This document shows, piece by piece, positions 59,884-64,000 of a stretch of DNA of 64,000 nt. Every line of letters begins with the position of its first letter. The first letter of the stretch is position 1. This DNA is from Acidobacteriota bacterium (GTDB taxonomy: Bacteria > Acidobacteriota > Vicinamibacteria > Vicinamibacterales > 2-12-FULL-66-21), in contig QHWT01000055.1 of assembly GCA_003222675.1 (NCBI GenBank), positions 47,202 through 111,201 of the forward strand, given 5' to 3'. The notes below the pieces were generated by a model, which saw only the letters and a program-made list of their open reading frames with translations, ran no database searches and had not been told where the DNA came from. A program made the translations under genes and the position numbers.

Positions 59884-61320
59884 TCAACAGCGATCGACAG
59901 GGACGTAAAAGGACAAGCCTCGCACGTGCTCGTTGATTTTCAGGCGGTGCTGCAATGCCGGGAACGCGCGCTGCTCGCAGTCCATCCGCTCGCACGCCCG
60001 GCAGGTCACGCCTACAGGGACGATCGCCTCGCGCGTATGGAGGTTCATGCCCTCCGCGTAAATCATCCTGGCGGCATGCCGCACCTCGCACCCGAGCCCC
60101 AGGGCGAACTCGGTCCGCGGCGCGTGATACCCGCCGCGCGCTTTCCGGACCGTGCGCGCCACCCAGAAGTGCCGCGTCCCGTCAGGCATCTCGGACAACT
60201 GCGTCCGAATCTCGCCCGGCGTGAGGAACGCCGCGAACACCACCCAGCGAGGGCACGCCCCGCTGTAGCGGGCGAAGCGCAGCCCCGACGCGCTGAACCG
60301 CTTCGAGATGTTGCCGGCGATATCGACGCGCACCATGTGAAACGGCACGCCTTCGTGCCCCGGTTTCCGGAGCGTGGTCAGCCGATGACACGTCTGCTCG
60401 AACTTGACCCGGAAGCGGTGTCCCAGCAGTTCCAGGTCGTATCGCTCCGCCTGCGCGGCCGCGAGGAACGCGTCGTACGGCATGAGCACCGCTGCCGCGA
60501 AGTAATTGGCGAGCGCCACGCGGCAGAGCGCGCGCGATTCGTCGCTCGTCAGCAGCGGATCCGCTGCGATGCCGTCGATCGCGTCGGACTGGGTGAGCAG
60601 GCCGATCTGGTAGGCGAGCTGAAAGTTGCGGCTGCCCCGCCGCAGCACCTCCGACAGCGTGAGCTCGCGTCGAGCGGGATCGTAGCGGCGGGTCGCGCCA
60701 CCCATCGCATCCGCCTGGTCCAACTTCACCCTGACGCCGCAATGCGACTCCAGATACCGCGTGAGCTGCTCGGCCATGTCGCCGGTGTCGAGCCGGCCGT
60801 CGCGCGAGACGCGCGCCGATCCTTCCTCGAGGACGGGAAAGAAGTTCGCGTGGTGCTGAATCAGATCGCTGACCTCCTCGGTCGGCAGGCGGAGCGTCTC
60901 CTCGGACGCCAGGTCCTGTCCGTCGGAGAGGCGCGCCGCCAGGCTGTCTCTCGATCGCGCCGCGCTGCGATACGCATCGAACAGCCTGACGATGGCCCGT
61001 GACAGCACCGGAGATGTCGCGACCAGGTCCCGCACCTCCTGAGTGGTCACGTCGTCTTCATCGAACAGCGGATCGGCAAATACCTCGATCAGCTCCCCGG
61101 TCCGGCGGATGTCAGCGTCGGTCGAAAACGTCTTCAGATCGATCTGAAGGATGTCGGAGAGCTTGATCAGCAGCATCGCAGGCAGCGGCCGGCGATTCTG
61201 CTCGATCAAGTTGAGATAGCTCGGCGAGATTCCCAGCTGCAACGCGAGCTGCGCCTGCGTGATACGCCCCCGCTGCCGCAGCGCACGCACCCGCCCTCCC
61301 AGAGCCGCGATTTGCGACAT
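59884..61320 (-). CDS. ScfR/RamB-type regulator (XRE HTH + ImmA/IrrE-like + DUF2083)
   Basis: 478 residues from the ATG at 61320. An N-terminal HTH (LGGRVRALRQRGRITQAQLALQLGISPSYLNLIEQNRRPLPAMLLIKLSDILQID) is followed by a long linker and an ImmA/IrrE-like part (LPYDAFLAAAQAERYDLELLGHRFRVKFEQTCHRLTTLRKPGHEG). The C-terminal DUF2083-like part contains cysteines (GVTCRACERMDCEQRAFP). This is the short-chain-fatty-acid regulator family; RamB of actinobacteria controls isocitrate lyase and acetate genes. The divergent neighbour here is isocitrate lyase, which supports the same role. Candidate operators are listed at 61359. Confidence 0.9.
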   Translation of the reverse strand: MSQIAALGGRVRALRQRGRITQAQLALQLGISPSYLNLIEQNRRPLPAMLLIKLSDILQIDLKTFSTDADIRRTGELIEVFADPLFDEDDVTTQEVRDLVATSPVLSRAIVRLFDAYRSAARSRDSLAARLSDGQDLASEETLRLPTEEVSDLIQHHANFFPVLEEGSARVSRDGRLDTGDMAEQLTRYLESHCGVRVKLDQADAMGGATRRYDPARRELTLSEVLRRGSRNFQLAYQIGLLTQSDAIDGIAADPLLTSDESRALCRVALANYFAAAVLMPYDAFLAAAQAERYDLELLGHRFRVKFEQTCHRLTTLRKPGHEGVPFHMVRVDIAGNISKRFSASGLRFARYSGACPRWVVFAAFLTPGEIRTQLSEMPDGTRHFWVARTVRKARGGYHAPRTEFALGLGCEVRHAARMIYAEGMNLHTREAIVPVGVTCRACERMDCEQRAFPALQHRLKINEHVRGLSFYVPVDRC

Positions 61321-61358
61321 CGATCCCCCGCCCTGCCGAGAGCAAGAGCTGAGCCGTT

Positions 61359-61394
61359 TTGACAACGTTGACGGGTTGACAGCCGGAGGTCGAC
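61359..61394. promoter_or_regulatory. Three or four TTGAC repeats between scfR and aceA
   Basis: TTGAC starts at 61359, 61368 and 61376 (8-9 base period), with a fourth, weaker TCGAC at 61390. A CTGTCAAAG copy lies near 61465. Tandem sites in the divergent spacer between a regulator and its likely target are a plausible operator. TTGACA at 61376-61381 could also serve as a -35. Confidence 0.45.
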
Positions 61395-61596
61395 AACCGT
61401 GCGCCGCTTTTACGCCATAAATCCCCTGATTTCGGCCCGTTCGGCCCGCAGGATGCTGACCCGCTGTCAAAGAGGTCGAGAGTGGTCCGAAATGGAAGCG
61501 GTCAGCCATTATTCGGAAACCGCGTGGACGATCGAAGGACACTCCACGAGTTCCTCACGCTTGCCGCAAACAACCTGCTCCAGAGAGGAAGGGATC

Positions 61597-62865
61597 ATGC
61601 CCGCTGAATCCGTCGCGGAAACCATCATGTATGAGACCGATCGCTGGGCCGGCATCACGCGCCCGTATGGCGAAGCGGAGGTCGAGCGGCTGCGAGGGTC
61701 GCTGCGGATCCAATACACCCTCGCGGAGCGCGGTGCCCGGCGATTGTGGGACCTGCTGCACACGGAAGACTACGTCAATGCTTTAGGCGCACTCACCGGC
61801 AGCCAGGCCGTCCAGATGGTCCGCGCCGGACTGAAGGCGATCTATCTCTCGGGATGGCAGGTGGCCGCAGACGCGAACACCGCGGGCCATACGTATCCGG
61901 ACCAGAGCCTCTACCCGGCCGACAGTGTGCCCACCGTCGTGCGGCGCATCAATCGGGCGCTGCAGCGCGCAGATCAGATCGAATGCGCCGAAGGACGGGC
62001 CGGCCGCGACTGGTTCGTGCCGATCATCGCGGACGCGGAGGCCGGGTTCGGCGGCCCGCTGAACGCGTTCGAGCTGATGAAGAGCATGATTGAGGCGGGC
62101 GCGGCGGGCGTCCACTTCGAGGACCAGCTCGCCTCGGAAAAAAAATGCGGGCATCTCGGCGGCAAGGTGCTCGTGCCCACTGGCCAGTTCATCCGCACAC
62201 TGGTCGCCGCACGCCTGGCCGCAGATGTCATGGAAGTGCCGACGATCGTCATCGCGCGCACCGATGCGGACAGCGCCAAGCTCCTGACGTCCGACGTCGA
62301 TCCACGCGACCATCCGTTCATCGTGTGTCCGGAGCGCACACCGGAGGGCTTCCATCGCCTCAGGTGCGGAATCGAATGCGCTATTGCGCGCGCCGTGGCT
62401 TATGCGCCGTACGCGGACATGCTGTGGTGCGAGACGTCGACGCCGGACCTCGACGAGGCGAAGAGGTTCGCCGAAGGCGTGCATCGCGAATTCCCGGACA
62501 AGCTGCTGGCCTACAACTGTTCGCCGTCATTCAACTGGCGGAGGTTCCTGGATCCATCGACGATCGCGACGTTCCAGCGCGAGCTTGGCGCCATGGGCTA
62601 CCGATTCCAGTTCGTCACGCTCGCCGGCTTCCACGCGCTGAACTACGGCATGTTCGATCTCGCCCGGGGATATCGCGAGCGCGGCATGGCGGCGTACTCG
62701 GAGCTGCAGGAGCAGGAGTTCGCAGCGGAAACCGTCGGCTACACCGCCACCCGGCATCAGCGCGAAGTCGGCACCGGCTACTTCGATCGCGTCACCGACG
62801 TGATCGCGGGCGGCGCGGCGTCGACGAAGGCGTTAGAGGGGTCAACGGAAGCCGCCCAGTTCTGA
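61597..62865 (+). CDS. aceA: Isocitrate lyase
   Basis: Cleaves isocitrate to glyoxylate and succinate, the first step of the glyoxylate bypass used on acetate and fatty acids. 422 residues from the ATG at 61597 with GAGGAAGGG upstream. The catalytic cysteine is Cys184 in [50 protein letters not shown] and [15 protein letters not shown] carry the metal and substrate residues; [12 protein letters not shown] closes the active site. The KKCGH codons include a run of eight A. No malate synthase lies in the window. Confidence 0.96.
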   Translation: MPAESVAETIMYETDRWAGITRPYGEAEVERLRGSLRIQYTLAERGARRLWDLLHTEDYVNALGALTGSQAVQMVRAGLKAIYLSGWQVAADANTAGHTYPDQSLYPADSVPTVVRRINRALQRADQIECAEGRAGRDWFVPIIADAEAGFGGPLNAFELMKSMIEAGAAGVHFEDQLASEKKCGHLGGKVLVPTGQFIRTLVAARLAADVMEVPTIVIARTDADSAKLLTSDVDPRDHPFIVCPERTPEGFHRLRCGIECAIARAVAYAPYADMLWCETSTPDLDEAKRFAEGVHREFPDKLLAYNCSPSFNWRRFLDPSTIATFQRELGAMGYRFQFVTLAGFHALNYGMFDLARGYRERGMAAYSELQEQEFAAETVGYTATRHQREVGTGYFDRVTDVIAGGAASTKALEGSTEAAQF

Positions 62866-62948
62866 AAGCGCCGTCCAGTGCCGAGTTATTGCGATCAATC
62901 CACAGAAGCGCCGTCGCACGTCTCAGAGACTTGGGTTCGACCTGACCG
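62866..62948. other. Short gap
   Basis: Region after isocitrate lyase; no clear terminator hairpin was found. Confidence 0.25.
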
Positions 62949-63290
62949 ATGAAAGGTCAGCCCGCGATGCGAAAGGACGGTCTGAAGACGAGCCAGGGTT
63001 CGCCGTACCCCGCGCTTCACCGTCTCGAGATGCGGGGCGAGGTGAGATCGGAGATGACCGCTTCCGAGAACAAGCGGCGGGCGTGTCTACATCAGTCGGG
63101 GAGTTTCCGAATGCGGGCATGGTCCCCGTGACCACCGGCTATTTCGAGACACTCAGGATTCCGCTGGTCAAAGGCCGGTATTTCAACCGGTCGGACACGC
63201 CCGACTCGTTGCCCGTCGCCATCGTCAACAGCAGCGTCGCCAGGAAGTACTGGCTAAATCAGGACCCAGGGTCGAAAGTTGTCCAGACTG
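62949..63290 (+). pseudogene. Collapsed PadR-ADOP cassette
   Basis: The first part reads SPYPALHRLEMRGEVRSEMTASENKRR, the recognition-helix and wing part of a PadR regulator, without its N-terminus. Immediately after, in another frame from about 63115, comes MVPVTTGYFETLRIPLVKGRYFNRSDTPDSLPVAIVNSSVARKYWLNQDP, a piece of an ADOP periplasmic domain. The order matches the intact PadR-permease pair at 38949-41925, with everything between deleted. Confidence 0.75.
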
Positions 63291-63522
63291 GTGAGCCAGC
63301 CTTCCCTCACGCTGGCGCGTGAGCGAAGGCTGGGCAGGCGAGCAGGCGTGTGTGCCTCGCCCGACTAGCCTCTCGCGAACATCCAGTGCGCAGAGGCTGT
63401 CTCGCCGGAGCTCGCGGAGCGAGCGAAGGCGGACCTCCTATTGTTCGTCGAGCTTTCTGCCTGCTCTCTAAGCCACTCGGTACGCCCATTCTGCGTACTC
63501 CACGCTGCCCAAACGACGGGTC
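63291..63522. repeat. Spacer with AGCG-rich repeat
   Basis: GAGCTCGCGGAGCGAGCGAA (about 63409-63428) belongs to the AGCG-rich low-complexity repeat group (see 15362 and 45709). No gene is seen. Confidence 0.4.
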
Positions 63523-63873
63523 ATGGAGAATCCTTCGCGATTGGCGCTGGCGCGAAACATGCGACGCGTTTCAGCCACGCGCGGCATCGGACGTCGGTTC
63601 GTTTATATCCTCCGCAGTGAAAGCGAGCCCGAGCGACATTACGTCGGCGTGGCGAGCGACGTTGACGAGAGGCTCGAGTGGCATAACGCCGGTCCCTTGG
63701 GCCACGCGACTCGCTATCGGCCGTGGCGAGTCGTCGTTTCGATGGAGCTTCCTGACGAGCAGGCGGTGAGACACTTCGAGGGCTATCTCAAATCCGGTTC
63801 GGGACGTGCGTTCGCAAAGCGGCACTTTGGAGTGGTCATCGGTTCGTCGACTATTTGTATGGTGGGGGACTGA
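63523..63873 (+). CDS. GIY-YIG nuclease-domain protein (copy 4, intact)
   Basis: 116 residues: leader MENPSRLALARNMRRVSATRGIGRRF, then FVYILRSESEPERHYVGVASDVDERLEWHN, HRPWRV-like RYRPWRVVVSMELPDEQAVRHFEGYLKSGSGRAFAKRHF and a short tail. The Tyr, Arg and Glu of the GIY-YIG fold are all present. It has the same leader as copy 3, but no integrase fragment follows. Presumably a small nuclease; its DNA target is unknown. Confidence 0.85.
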   Translation: MENPSRLALARNMRRVSATRGIGRRFVYILRSESEPERHYVGVASDVDERLEWHNAGPLGHATRYRPWRVVVSMELPDEQAVRHFEGYLKSGSGRAFAKRHFGVVIGSSTICMVGD

Positions 63874-63888
63874 GAAGGAGGTTCGACG

Positions 63889-64000
63889 ATGGCCACGAGG
63901 CCTGGCGGCTCACCAGACGATGCTGATCGTGAAGCCCGCATCACCGACATCAAGGACACTCTTCAGCAGATGGCCGGCGGCCGCATGGTCGACTGGGAAT
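63889..64000 (+). CDS. Start of a gene cut by the window edge
   Basis: ATG at 63889 with GAAGGAGG 7-8 bases upstream; the protein begins MATRPGGSPDDADREARITDIKDTLQQMAGG. It is hydrophilic and helical, with too little sequence for a family. The strong ribosome-binding site makes it a real gene. Confidence 0.6.
   Translation, partial: MATRPGGSPDDADREARITDIKDTLQQMAGGRMVDWE

Noticed and set aside
59818..61002. Plus-strand frame opposite the ScfR-type regulator
   Set aside because: Shadow of a complete, recognisable gene.
62137..62148. Run of eight A in aceA as a frameshift site
   Set aside because: The frame is intact and encodes the essential KKCGH motif; nothing suggests slippage is used.

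Overview
The window reads as a piece of a high-GC bacterial chromosome, most likely an acidobacterium (Vicinamibacteria-like). The reasons are several FtsX/MacB-type permeases without ATPases (the 'acidobacterial duplicated orphan permease' type, ADOP), PadR regulators next to them, a Ser/Thr kinase-TPR protein, VWFA-related and TPR-TonB secreted proteins. This placement is an inference from gene content; no 16S rRNA gene is present.

Layout. 1-0.8 kb: relics of an ADOP permease and of a kinase-TPR tail. 0.8-4.0 kb: an intact housekeeping block, SRP RNA - dnaX - ybaB - recR. 4.1-8.3 kb (minus strand): a membrane-lipid-like cluster of a flippase-like protein, a CDP-inositol-type nucleotidyltransferase and a large three-part fusion ending in a CDP-alcohol phosphatidyltransferase. 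8.4-12.2 kb: DUF4203 protein, OsmC, DinB-like hydrolase, a hybrid histidine kinase and tRNA-Asn. 12.3-13.4 kb: decayed genes next to the tRNA. 13.4-18.3 kb: secreted copper amine oxidase, a DUF4198 protein, a small Ca-binding-like secreted protein and an outer-membrane protein. 18.5-28.6 kb: ADOP permeases, an alpha/beta hydrolase and a PadR-TonB-TPR/TonB group with a shared operator-like motif. 29-34.4 kb: prolyl oligopeptidase and a Ser/Thr kinase. 34.5-52 kb: an accessory region of toxin-antitoxin modules, ankyrin and VWFA proteins, GIY-YIG genes and many broken recombinases and IS fragments. 52-57 kb: secreted propeller-like proteins and a sugar-phosphate isomerase-like enzyme. 57.3-59.8 kb: another frameshifted ADOP. 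59.9-62.9 kb: isocitrate lyase with a divergent ScfR/RamB-type regulator. 62.9-64 kb: a PadR/ADOP relic, an intact GIY-YIG gene and the start of a truncated gene.

Two themes stand out. Housekeeping genes are all intact, while permease, toxin, GIY-YIG and recombinase genes carry frameshifts, stops or deletions, so the indels look like real decay. In the first 9.2 kb the spacers between genes are filled with degenerate short words that recur in one orientation and then in inverted orientation, so each spacer could fold into a long imperfect hairpin; every spacer uses its own word. This, the three-part lipid enzyme and the repeated GIY-YIG/integrase units are the most unusual content.
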